This document shows, piece after piece, positions 9,604-19,083 of a stretch of 33,267 nucleotides of DNA. A program made the translations under genes and the position numbers. The stretch's first letter is position 1, and each line of letters begins with the position of its first letter. The stretch comes from Thelonectria olida (lineage: Eukaryota > Ascomycota > Sordariomycetes > Hypocreales > Nectriaceae). The notes below the pieces were generated by a model, which worked only from the letters and a program-made list of their open reading frames with translations, did not search any database and was not told the DNA's origin. Where the stretch lies: assembly GCA_020736575.1 (NCBI GenBank), contig JAGPYM010000116.1:1-33267 (forward strand), read 5' to 3'.

Positions 9604-9732
9604 CGGAGCGTCCCGCCTTTTTCGGAGTTGGGTCGGGACTGGGCAATAAATGTCGGGCCTCCCCAATGTCAGTTCCGATCTTCTTGCATCCATCCTCGCA
9701 AAGCAACCAGTTTTGTCATCGAAAACCTTGTC

Positions 9733-12034
9733 ATGGACCCCGACACGCCTCAGGTCCGAAGTCGGAAGCGAAGAGCGCTCGCCTGTGAGCTCTGCCGCCA
9801 GCGCAAAATCCGTTGCGACCGAACCCGCCCCTGTAGCAACTGCCGTCGCTCAAAGACTGAAGTTTGCCGATATGTGACTGGGCACCCTAACCCAGAGGCC
9901 AACGCACCGCCGGAGACGACCGTGGCCCGTGCAAAAGCAGGAAACAACACAGGGTCGCTGTCATCTGATGCAAGCACCCTGACGCCTGGAACATGGCAGT
10001 CATCTGAATTCGGGAGTGCCTTCATCTGCAATGGCCCGAGTACCCAGCCAACGCCGAGTCAGAGCGCTGGAGAGGTCATTGTGTCAAGCCCGGAGTCGAG
10101 AATAGAGCGAATAGTTCAAGAGGGCCAGCCTGGCCAAGCAGAGAGTCATGCGTCAACGTCAGGCGAGCCAGGCCCTACCTCCTGGATCTTATCATTACGC
10201 AAGTCGGCAACTCCAATTCGACATATCATGTCCAAGAACAGGTACATTGGGCAGAGCCACTGGATGACTACTGCTGCTCTGGTAAGTACTAGGAATGACA
10301 ATGGCCATCTACAAAGCTGAAATGCGACTGGATTAGGTGCCCGCCGCCGTACGCTTCCTCGAAAACGAGTTTCGGAACCGTACGATGTGCTGGAGTATTG
10401 TCCAAGAATGCAAAACACTCGCAAAGACTGTCAAATCGCAAAGGTTGCCCAAGACGATGACACTACATGGGCATCACAATTCCAGCTTTCCAGCAAAACA
10501 TCTAGCTGACCAACTTGTCGACGCTTACCTCCGGACGTTTGAGACCTTTTACCGTATTCTTCATGTCCCAACCTTTCAACAGGGATATAAAAGAGTTTGG
10601 CTTCAAGGTCTGGATGTAGCAAACCCTGCCTTTCTAACACAGCTCCGGCTATGCATGGCAATCGGCGCCTGCTTCTCCGATGATTCCTTTTCTCTCCGAA
10701 CCCAGTGCACGCAGTGGATCTTTGAGGCGCTTGCCTGGCTCTCCCCAAGCGCCGAGAAGTCCAACATGAGTCTCTTTGGCCTTCAGACGATGTGCCTCCT
10801 GCACCTGGCACGCCAGACAACAGGGCTCGGCGGAGAGGTTGTGTGGATATCCGCGGGCTCGCTATTACACATGGCGGTATGTATGGGTCTTCACGTTGAT
10901 CCATCCAAGCTACCAAAAATGTCTACGCTCGAGTTGGAAATGAGGCGCCGGCTCTGGGGAACAGTGCTTGAACTCGTGCTACAGTCGAGTCTTGAGGCGG
11001 GGACTTCGCCGATGATTGACCTTACAGAGTTTAGCTGCATGCTCCCGTCAAATTACAATGACTCCCAGCTCGGGGATGCTAATGAGAGAATCAGTCCAGC
11101 CCCTCTTCCCGTGGATAGGTTTACCGACTCAACCATGCATATCGCGCTCGCTCGGTCCTTTAGCATACGTCTCAAGATCGCCCAAGTCGCCAACGGCATC
11201 GGTGACAATCTCAGCTACGAGGATACCTCGCGGCTGAGTTCGGATCTCGCTGCGGCCCAGCTTGAGCTGCAAACTTGCCTGAACCGTACTGACTGGGACT
11301 CAAGTGTTTCATTATTTCAGAGGCGGTTTTGCGATGTCATGGTCCGGCGATACTTCTTGGTTCTCCATCTGCCATTCGCCTCTCTTGATATATCCCATCC
11401 TCCCTTTTACCTCTCCCGCAGAATATGCATTGATACGGCTATTCAACTATCATATTTTGCCCTGCATCATTCATCTCCGGCTGTTCAAAAGTCTCCTTTG
11501 TCGTCATTGTTTACTACAACCAAGATGGCAGATCAGTGCGACGACTACGTCCGTCTTCTTCTATGTGGCTCGGGGCCTCTGCAGTCAGTGCACATGCAAT
11601 GTCTCATGATAACTGCTTCAGCCTTGACAAGAGAGCCATCCAACGCCCTGATTCCGCCGACTCATGCTGTAACAGGCAGTATTGCTCGGAATCTCGAGCT
11701 AGAGATGTTGTTCCGTTCCGGCGTCGAGTGGACAGAGCGGCGGATTCACGCAGGCCAGACGAACGTCAAGGACCACCTTTTCGCCGTGATATTGTTGGCA
11801 CACATTAAAGCACCTACGCAGTCTGTGGCTGTGGATGTGTTTGCGCAAGAACGAAGCATTACTGCTCTGAGGTCTTGCAAGAGAATATTGCGTGAGTTGG
11901 CCGGCCCGGAGTCGACAGCTTTAGGTGTCGATAGTGAAGCAGAAGATGCAGGACTTCGTGGAATTGATGGGTTCTTGACAAACGAGTTATCGGATATCGA
12001 TTGGGATGTATTGGTGAGAATCCAGAACTCTTGA
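9733..12034 (+). CDS. Zn2Cys6 transcription factor with fungal-specific domain
   Basis: Two exons, 9733-10281 and 10337-12034, flank a 55-bp intron (GTAAGT...TTAG) and give a 748-residue nuclear regulator. The Zn2Cys6 binuclear cluster has spacing C-x2-C-x6-C-x5-C-x2-C-x7-C at C18, C21, C28, C34, C37 and C45, preceded by a basic stretch (SRKRR). A low-complexity linker follows, then SKNRYIGQSHWM, which precedes the middle homology region in this subfamily. The fungal-specific transcription factor domain begins near 239 (LVDAYLRTFETFYRILHVPTF is its first helix) and includes MRRRLWG at 385-391. The start was chosen because it puts the cluster near the N terminus, as usual. The divergent DHA2 exporter is its most likely target, an inference from gene arrangement. 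No break is visible. Confidence 0.93.
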
Positions 12035-12783
12035 TCTAATCTTGCGTGTCATATAGTACGCTGACAGTAGAGGCATCGATAGATGGACGGTTGGCCAGCG
12101 ATTACCTTTGAGAATCTGTTTTTACAGCGCTAGTAAACTGACTTTGGTTGTCTCTGGTCCCTAGGACTGCTATCAGCGTGAGAAAGAGTTTCTGCATTTA
12201 ATACTTAAAACTCTTGCCGCACTCAGAGAGATCTTGACACAAGCCACTCTAGCAAGGCGAATCTCAGTGTCTCGCACTACCAGGAGGTCTAGACTCGCGT
12301 CAACCGTGCATGGAACGAGATAACAAGTTCGGATTAATGTTTTCTCCTCAGACACAGAACACGGTTGGTTGTTTTGGGGTATCAACTCGGAGGCCGCGCA
12401 AGACCTTGAGCTTGAAGAAATTTATCCGCCTTTTCAGCCATGTTAGAGGAAGGTTGATCCTGTAGACAACCCTTAGAGGTAAGGCCAAAGGGATTTTAGG
12501 ATCGACGAAGAGACTGCGCATTTGACCTTTGACAGCGTGGTTCTCCCCAGGTGGAGAACTGCAAAGTAAGTCCCAACGTGATCGGATTGGTCGACCGTGG
12601 GGTCCGGAAGCTCAAGTCGGCGACCCTTGCCAACAGAAAAAGAGGATGGCGTGCGAATAACCATTGCGAATGTCACCGCGGGGTTCGGAAATACACGACT
12701 GCATCAGAACCCATCCCGGCCGTCAAGACATTCTTTCTCCAACGTCTTCTTCCTCTTTGATCTTTCATCGGTTCAACGGCACC
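12035..12783. other. Intergenic, no recognisable gene
   Basis: Regulator 3' region followed by what was once the promoter of the class II aldolase gene. Small frames on both strands show no family motif. Confidence 0.45.
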
Positions 12784-13216
12784 ATGTCTACCACAGCCAC
12801 CACAACCGCCAGTCAGGCTGTTCCGCATGGGTTGGGACTCGATGCTCCGCGTCACACCGACGCCGGAAGCGCTCTCAACACTATTGTGGAGGACCCCCAG
12901 CCAGTCAGGCTGCACGAGGTTCCAACGTTCAAGGATAAATACGAGGAGCGAGCCTGGGCCAAGCAACAGATGGCCAGCGCCTTTCGCATCTTCACTGAAC
13001 TTTGGTTCGCTGATGGCGCTTCTGGGCTGGGCTAACTCTCAGAAAGATCCCGTGAGACCAGACTGTTTCTGGATCAGTATGTCCGATCAGTCCTTGTCCC
13101 ACGCGAGGCCAAGCTAACAGCGCAACACTGACCCTTATGCGATGCACTTCTCTACCATCAAGACTAGTGATCTGGTCTTAGTAGACGATGAAGGGGGGCC
13201 TGTAGAACCCACTTTA
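12784..13216 (+). pseudogene. Class II aldolase/adducin-domain pseudogene, truncated
   Basis: From the ATG at 12784 the frame reads like the N terminus of fungal class II aldolase/adducin-domain proteins, including GSALNTIVEDPQP, KYEERAWAKQQMA and FADGASG. These are cytosolic, metal-dependent enzymes related to fuculose-phosphate aldolase. After GASG the expected metal-site segment and the intron donor are gone. What remains is GCTAACTCTCAG, the branch site and acceptor of a lost intron, leaving an in-frame TAA at 13033-13035. The next exon reads KDPVRPDCFWI (13043-13076) and ends at a good GTATGT donor. The matching exon restarts at 13131 (PYAMHF, SDLVLVDDEG, PVEPT), but the dinucleotide before it is TG instead of AG. 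Similarity stops at about 13216, before the zinc-binding histidines expected further on. Downstream sequence is unrelated and soon becomes AT-rich. Confidence 0.8.
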
Positions 13217-13500
13217 GTGGAGAAAAATGGGTTGGAAGAAAGATGGTTGTGTGGTTGTGGTTGGGTGTTTCACTCGGTAGGTTGTTTCACTCGCTATACA
13301 CGGGTACGAGCTTTTTTAGCCATAGCCACACACACCACACTATGGGACTCGTGTTTTTTTCTTCCTTGCCCTCGGACCGAGTGCACGACATTTCACTTGG
13401 GATCATTTAGGAAAAGAAGCTGGATTAAAATATTAAACAGAATTTGCTATAAGCTTAAAGAAAGTGGGAGAAATAATCTGGCAGGGGGTAGTGCAGCGAT
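13217..13500. other. Transition from aldolase relic to AT-rich block
   Basis: Unrelated to the aldolase family although one frame stays open from the relic. It includes GTGTGGTTGTGG near 13249 and an approximately complementary CCACACACACCACAC near 13326. It could be the end of an inserted element that truncated the aldolase gene. Confidence 0.35.
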
Positions 13501-13694
13501 ATAGTATTATATTTAAGCTTTTTTAGTAGGTTTTTTATTCTTTTAATATACTAATAATATATAATAATTTTTACTAGCTATAAGTACTTTTTATACTGTT
13601 AATTAATTATTTATTTAATTTTTTTAATAATTTAAATAATAGCTTTTTTAATTATAAAAGTAATAAATAACTTAATATTATAAGTTATATTAAC

Positions 13695-14589
13695 TTTACA
13701 ATTAGTAATTTTTATTATTATATAAACTCTTAGTATATTTTACTATCTAGTTGCCTTATTTTATTTCTATTAGTTTAAATGCTCTTAGACTCACTTTAAC
13801 CTTTTCCAAACTTTCCTTTTTTATTTAACCTTTTTAAACCCCCCTACTTTTTAACTCTTACATCCATTTAACCCACTTTTTATCTTTAAAGTTTCCTCCC
13901 CTTTTAAATAACTATTCGGATTATTACTACCATATATAGTAGCTCCTAGAGCCACAGCTTATAGGCATTTAATTAGATTGTCTTAACAAATTGCTTATTA
14001 TTATTATTAAAATAGTTTTTTCTTTCCCTTTTAAAAAGTTATATAAGGTTTTTAACTTTCTATTTAAAGAAGTTATAATAGTATTAATATATATTAGGTC
14101 TTTTAATTAAAATCTTATAGCTTAAAATGACTAGATTAATCTTTTAATTAATATTTAGTAGTATATTTATATTAAATAGTATAAGAATGCTTAAGAGTTA
14201 TAACTCTTTTAAGTGCCTATTAAAATCTCTTATTAGCTTAATATATTTAAAGAAATCTATATATTTTAATATATAATAAGTAGCTATATAGCTTTTATTA
14301 TTTAATTAGATTATATTATATTTAATTAATAAGAAGTTGGGCATTTTAGCTATTATATATTATATTATTAATTAAGTTGTATAAACTAGGGTTAAATAAA
14401 GAGAATAGGTCCTTTTATATTAAAGGCCTGGAATAAGGTTCTTTATATAAGATTTATTTAATAACGACTTTTATTTAAAACTAATTATAAGCCCTATTAA
14501 GAAGCTTATTATAATAAATATAAGGCTAAGGTTTGGCTTATATTAACCTCTATTATATATTTAAATTATTAGCTTTTTTAATAATAATA
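13695..14589 (+). repeat. Dispersed 0.9-kb repeat R1, copy A
   Basis: Begins near AATTAGTAATTTTTATTATTATA and ends near AATTATTAGCTTTTTTAATAATAATA. Shared landmarks along the element are TATTTCTATTAGTTTAAAT, CTTTCCCTTTTAAAAAGTTA, GAGTTATAACTCTTTTAAG and AAGCTTATTATAATA. It matches 21582-22480 and 31338-32295 in this orientation and 29510-30390 inverted. Its coding content, if any, has been erased. The element class is unknown. Confidence 0.8.
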
Positions 14590-15100
14590 ATAATAGTATT
14601 AATATATATTAAGTCTTTTAATTAAAATCTTATAATTTAAAATAATTAGGTTAATTTTTTAATTAATACTTAATAGTATATTTATATTAGGTAGTATAAA
14701 CATGCCTAAAAGTTATAACTCTTTTAAGTGCCTATTAAAGTCTCTTATTAGCTTAATATACTTAAGGAAATCTATATATTTTAATATATAATAAGTAGCT
14801 ATATAGCTTTTATTATTTAGTTAGATTATATTATATTTAATTAATAAAAAGTTAGGCATTTTAACTATTATACATTATATTATCAGTTAAGTTATATAAA
14901 TTAAAGTTAAATAGAAAGGTACTTTTATATTAAAAGCCTGGAATAAGGTTCCTTAAGTAAGGTTTACTTAGTAGGGACTTTTATTTTAAAACTAATTATA
15001 AGCCCTATTAAAAAGCTTATTATAATAGATATAAGGCTAGGGTTTAGCTTATATTAATCTCTATTATATATTTAAATTATTAGCTTTTTTAATAATAATA
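14590..15100 (+). repeat. Repeat R1, tandem partial copy A2
   Basis: A second copy of the right-hand 515 bp of R1, joined head-to-tail to copy A. ATAATAGTATTAATATATAT occurs at 14075 and again at 14590, and the two units then run in parallel to the shared end. This could reflect unequal exchange or insertion of one copy into another. Confidence 0.75.
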
Positions 15101-15210
15101 AGCTATATTAAAATATATTATTTTAATTTAAATTATAATAATATTTTTATATTATATATTAATTACTTTAAAAAATATATTTTTATATATTATTATATAG
15201 TAAACTATTC

Positions 15211-15349
15211 CAGCTTGGGGTATAGTAGTATATTTCTAATTGCAATTAAGCTAAACCTTTTAGATTAGGAAACTAAGTTAGGAATAAAACTATAGTTAGT
15301 TTAATTCTAACAGCTAGTAGCTAGTTAAGCGCAAGCAATTTTTATAATA
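15211..15349 (+). repeat. Dispersed repeat R2, copy 2
   Basis: Second copy of the sequence at 1223-1362, from GCTTGGGGTATAGTAGTAT to the GCTAGTTAAGCGCAAG string and beyond. A TATA-like sequence follows within about 20 bp, as in LTR promoters, but no paired LTR was found inside the window. Confidence 0.6.
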
Positions 15350-17010
15350 CTTCTAGGCTATATATAAAAGGGCTTTCTAATTAGCCCGTGCTATATAAGT
15401 ATATAAATAATTAAATATAATTAGTAGATTTTCCTAGTATTATAAGAGCTAAAAGCAGGTTTTAAAAGCTAAAATATATTATATTAGCTATTAAATTAAA
15501 TTAATTAGTTAATTATAAGGCTATATATTATAGCTATATGCTTATAAGAACGTCTAATTTTATATATACTTAAAAGCTAAAGGTTTTTCCCTTATAAATA
15601 ATATAAAATAGGGCTAGTTATAAAAAAGAATATAAAATATTATAAATAATAATAGTCTTTTAATATTACTAGACTTTTTTAAAATAAGTAAAAGAAATAA
15701 ATTATTTGTTTTAAAAGGTATTTTTAGCTATATTTTCTTATTAAGCTTATTTAAAAAAATAAAAGGGCTTAAAAGAAGCTTTTTTAAACTAAAAGGCTAT
15801 AACTTAGCCCCCTGCTAGCTATTTTAAATATTAGTAATTATAAGACTTTTAAGTTAAGCTTTTAAATAAAATTATAAAAAGGTTTACTTACTAATTAGTA
15901 CTATTTTAAGTAATAAGACTAAATTAAAAATTTATTTTTAATAGGCTATTTTAATAGGGCTAAAAATGCTTATATTTAATAGTTAAGCTATATATAATAA
16001 TATAAAATAAAATATAAAAACTAAATTTAATAAATAATATATTTAATAATAAAGTTATTTAAAATATAATTTAAATAGCTATTTAAAATAAAAAGCCGCT
16101 TTTAATTAGGCTTTACTAGTTTTATTAAAAAAATAAACACTCTTATAAGCTAGTTAAAACTAATTTTAATATTAGTTTAGCTATTTTTAAAAGCTTTAAA
16201 TACCTATTAGTTAAAAAATTCCATTTTTAATAGAAACTATTATTATTAAACTAATTTGCTTTTAAAAATAACTAGTAGAAATAGGGCATTTTAAAGGGTA
16301 TTAATAGCTTTTAAAATTAAAATCTAATTATAAATTTTAAGGTGTTTTTTTAAAGTTTAATACTTTTTAAATAAGCTAATTATAAGCCTGTTTTACTTTT
16401 AACTTTTATAATACTTATTTTATTTATATTATAATAGTTTTTTAAAAGGATTTTCTAAATATTTAAAGTATTTAATTAAGTAAACTAAAGCTTAAAAATA
16501 AAAGGTTTTATTATATTAAGCCTTTTCAATTTAATAAATTAATTATAAAAGGTTTTAATTTATAAAAATAAATTTAATCAAGTTAAAAACCTAGTTTCTT
16601 TCTAATTTAAAAGGGCTACCCTAAAGTTAAAAAAGCTTAAAAGCTAGTTACTAAATTTAAATATATATTAGGGCATAACCCAGCTAATCTCACATAATAA
16701 TCCAATTAATAAGGCCGCTTTCTTATATACTAGTTAGCTTCTTTTTAATAGTAATAGCTTCCTTTTAAATTAAAATACTATTAATCCAATTAAGAAGAAA
16801 CCTATATTTCATTTTATATAAGTTAGCTATTATTTAAATATTCTTACTATTTTATACCTTTTATATAGCAGCTTTAATAGTCTTATTAAATATTTTAAGT
16901 ATAATAGATAAATAAGTAAGTAAGATTACTAGTAATAGAATGTAATTAGCTAGTTATTAAAAGGAAAATAAGTATTATAGTATAATATTTGTAAGTGTAA
17001 GTTGAATGTT

Positions 17011-18335
17011 ATTATCTAATATTACGGGCCACGACTAAATAGGAAGGTAGGACGAACTAATCCCAATTTGTTATAACGGCCATTTGACCTGTGGCCATTT
17101 GACTTATGGGCGACGTTACTTGGAGGGAGGAGATTGCAAATAGAAATAGTGTTAATCTGCAAGCCCACGATCCCGTCAGCCGCAATAAAGACGCGGTCGA
17201 GCACACGATCGAGAGGATGACGCAAGATGGCGGACCGACAATATACGGAATGTCGTGATTGGCTATTGGCGCTTGTAGAGAGCTGAATGTATTCACCTCC
17301 TTGTGACTCGAAGCGTCATGGAATGGATGCCGGGTTGGATGTCCGCGATGGCGGAGGTGGATGTTGGGTGCATCGATGGTTGGCTGCCGGTAGCCCTCCC
17401 CACGGTCCTGGCTGTCTCGGCCCTGGCATTGGTGCTAGTGGCTCGCCTTAAGGACGGGCTTGACGCGACGCTTCCCTGCGGAAATCATGATTTGTGATTA
17501 CATGACGACTTGCTGGGATGGCAACCCGATAAGATAAGCTTCTTGGGAGCAAAGCTTCTATTAATTTCCATCCGCGTCCGTCCACGCGTTACGTCGCGTC
17601 GCGTCTCCTTTTCGGGCTTTACTAAAAGAAGCTGAATTAGTGGGGTATCTGGTCTCAGGGAAGATATACCGGATAAATGGGCATCAGGTCTGGCTACACC
17701 CTCAATCTACCGCATCATAAGAACCCTCCATCTTGAACAGGTTTGCTCACTAATGTGACAAACTGACGCTATATTGAGTCACTGCTGAACGCCATAGCCA
17801 CATAGTTGGCCTTTGTCATCGTGGCTTTCGCCCGATAACAACGACGAAATCGATGGCATTTAAAAGCTCGAAGGCTGCCTTAAGACGAGAATATTATCCA
17901 ATCATGTGCTAATGGGTTTTTCAGCATTAGGTATGATGCTGCATTGTGAATAAATCTTATTGAGTTGCAACAGCTGAGGTTGGCTCAATCCATCGAGGCA
18001 CCAGGAAGAAAAAAGATCTAACAATATTGTCGAATCACATAACTGGGAGCTGTCACTCTGGCTCCTCGGCAATAGGAAAGATTGTAGAAGAAGGTGTATT
18101 AGTGTCGTATCGATGCCTGCCAATAAGCTTCGGCGGCGGTAAATTGAAGCGTCGATGTTACCCTGACTCCAAGTCCGAGGCAAATAAGAACCGTGGATAA
18201 TGAAATAAGATACGCATCGCTCTCCTTTATTGGGTCCTCCGAATGAAGTGGTTGCCCAGTTGTGCATCTTGCGAGCATCCCATGCAACTTGGCACCACAG
18301 TGGCGATCTGTCAGCTTTGTTTCACGTCGATAACA
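17011..18335. other. Unique-looking DNA without recognisable gene
   Basis: Ordinary base composition starts abruptly at about 17020. GGCCATTTGAC occurs twice about 20 bp apart near 17080-17104. Short frames exist on both strands, for example 17303-17497 plus and 17902-18267 minus. None has a motif, a signal peptide followed by a plausible protein, or clear splice sites. The right-hand end is probably the promoter of the gene at 18336. Confidence 0.45.
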
Positions 18336-18840
18336 ATGGCGACTTCCCCGCCCGCCCGTACTCATCTCGCTTTCCCCTATCTGCTGAAACCCTCCTCTTC
18401 GTCTGCGATGCGACATCAGCCCTTACCGAGATCCGTCAGTCAAACTACCGGGGCCTTCCCGGCGATTTGCTACGACGACTGCAGTAAGTTACCATTGCAT
18501 ACAGCGTTCTTTTAAATGCCTGATACATTGTTAGCATCCAGATCGGGCCCATCAGGGGGCCGATGAATTGGGGAAAACCCCAGAGCTGTGCGAGACAGAA
18601 TCTCCTTTCTTGGATCAACTCGACCGATGCTTGGCTTGTATTAAGGACAATACCTCTAGCCGTTCCGTATCTGCTTTGCCCGAGACTAAACAGCTCGTCG
18701 ACTCCTGCGCGAGTGTTGTTGACCAGACTCAGCTACACAGCCTACACTCGGAGTATAAAGCTAAATTATCAGCGGTTGAACGACTCCAGTATACGGGATG
18801 CCAGAATGTGACCATTACATTCACAAACAATAGTGGCTAT
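18336..18840 (+). pseudogene. Cysteine-rich secreted/GPI-type protein, 3' end lost
   Basis: Exon 1 (18336-18483) starts at ACAATGG and ends in CYDDC (45-49). A 58-bp intron (GTAAGT at 18484, CCAG ending at 18541) joins it in phase to exon 2, giving CYDDC-N-RAHQGADELGKTPELC, then FLDQLDRCLACIKD and LVDSC. This cysteine spacing matches a common fungal family of small extracellular, often membrane- or GPI-anchored proteins of unknown function. Two oddities suggest decay. The N terminus lacks a clear hydrophobic signal peptide in this frame, while the next frame has a more hydrophobic stretch. Exon 2 also has no stop before the next gene and reads in frame into the CFEM coding sequence at 19084. 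No serine-rich stalk or anchor follows LVDSC. An unrecognised further intron could rescue it. The end given is approximate. Confidence 0.55.
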
Positions 18841-18938
18841 ATTCGGATAGAGATAATATGGACGAAAATAAAGGCGACTAACTTGGAATATAAATCTGAA
18901 GGCTTCTCGAGTCCGGCACCACCTATAACAGGACTATC

Positions 18939-18944
18939 TATAAA
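18939..18944 (+). promoter_or_regulatory. TATA box of the CFEM gene
   Basis: TATAAA within CTATCTATAAAGGGCCC, 145 bp before the CFEM start codon and followed by a pyrimidine-rich stretch, as is common in strongly expressed fungal genes. It argues that the CFEM gene has its own promoter and is not fused to the upstream frame. Confidence 0.5.
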
Positions 18945-19083
18945 GGGCCCTCCTCTAACCCTCCTGTTCTCGTTTTCCCGTCTTCCCCCCCAATCCACTC
19001 GCTTGAACTGTACTAAAGCATCGCTCGTTGTCTATACAAAACCCACCAACTCAATCCAATCATACCAAACAACAGCCGTCAAT

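Larger units (their letters stand above)
9251..9732. promoter_or_regulatory. Bidirectional promoter of the MFS and Zn2Cys6 genes
   Basis: This 482-bp divergent region contains a minus-strand TATAAA (9369-9374), about 120 bp before the MFS start, and two ATTGG (inverse CCAAT) motifs at 9484-9488 and 9581-9585. It also holds CGG-N3-CCG at 9595-9603, a pattern typical of Zn2Cys6 dimer sites. Near the MFS side the palindrome AGATCT occurs twice in tandem (9342-9347 and 9350-9355). Binding is inferred from motif shape only. Confidence 0.55.
13500..17010. repeat. AT-rich RIP-like block
   Basis: Extremely AT-rich with no usable open frame. Remaining cytosines are almost all followed by T or C, so CpA and CpG are nearly absent, as expected from RIP acting on CpA. 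It contains one full and one partial copy of repeat R1 (13695-15100) and copy 2 of repeat R2 (15211-15349). From 15350 to 17010 I see no recognisable gene or element, only a TATA-like ATATATAAAAGGGC near 15360. Confidence 0.85.

Noticed and set aside
8909..9706. 265-codon minus-strand frame as a separate gene
   Set aside because: Its downstream part is exon 1 of the MFS gene, ending at a GTAAGA donor; the part upstream of the ATG at 9250 lies in the promoter region and has no motif.
13217..13504. C-terminal continuation of the aldolase frame
   Set aside because: The frame is open, but the peptide after PVEPT has no resemblance to the family and overlaps low-complexity GT-rich and AT-rich sequence.
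15350..17010. Possible mitochondrial or rDNA insertion because of high AT
   Set aside because: The dinucleotide pattern (only CT and CC left) fits RIP, and no rRNA, tRNA or mitochondrial gene motif is visible.
17303..17497. 64-codon frame with a hydrophobic stretch
   Set aside because: Short and isolated. Its valine/alanine/leucine-rich segment could be chance, with no promoter or splice context.
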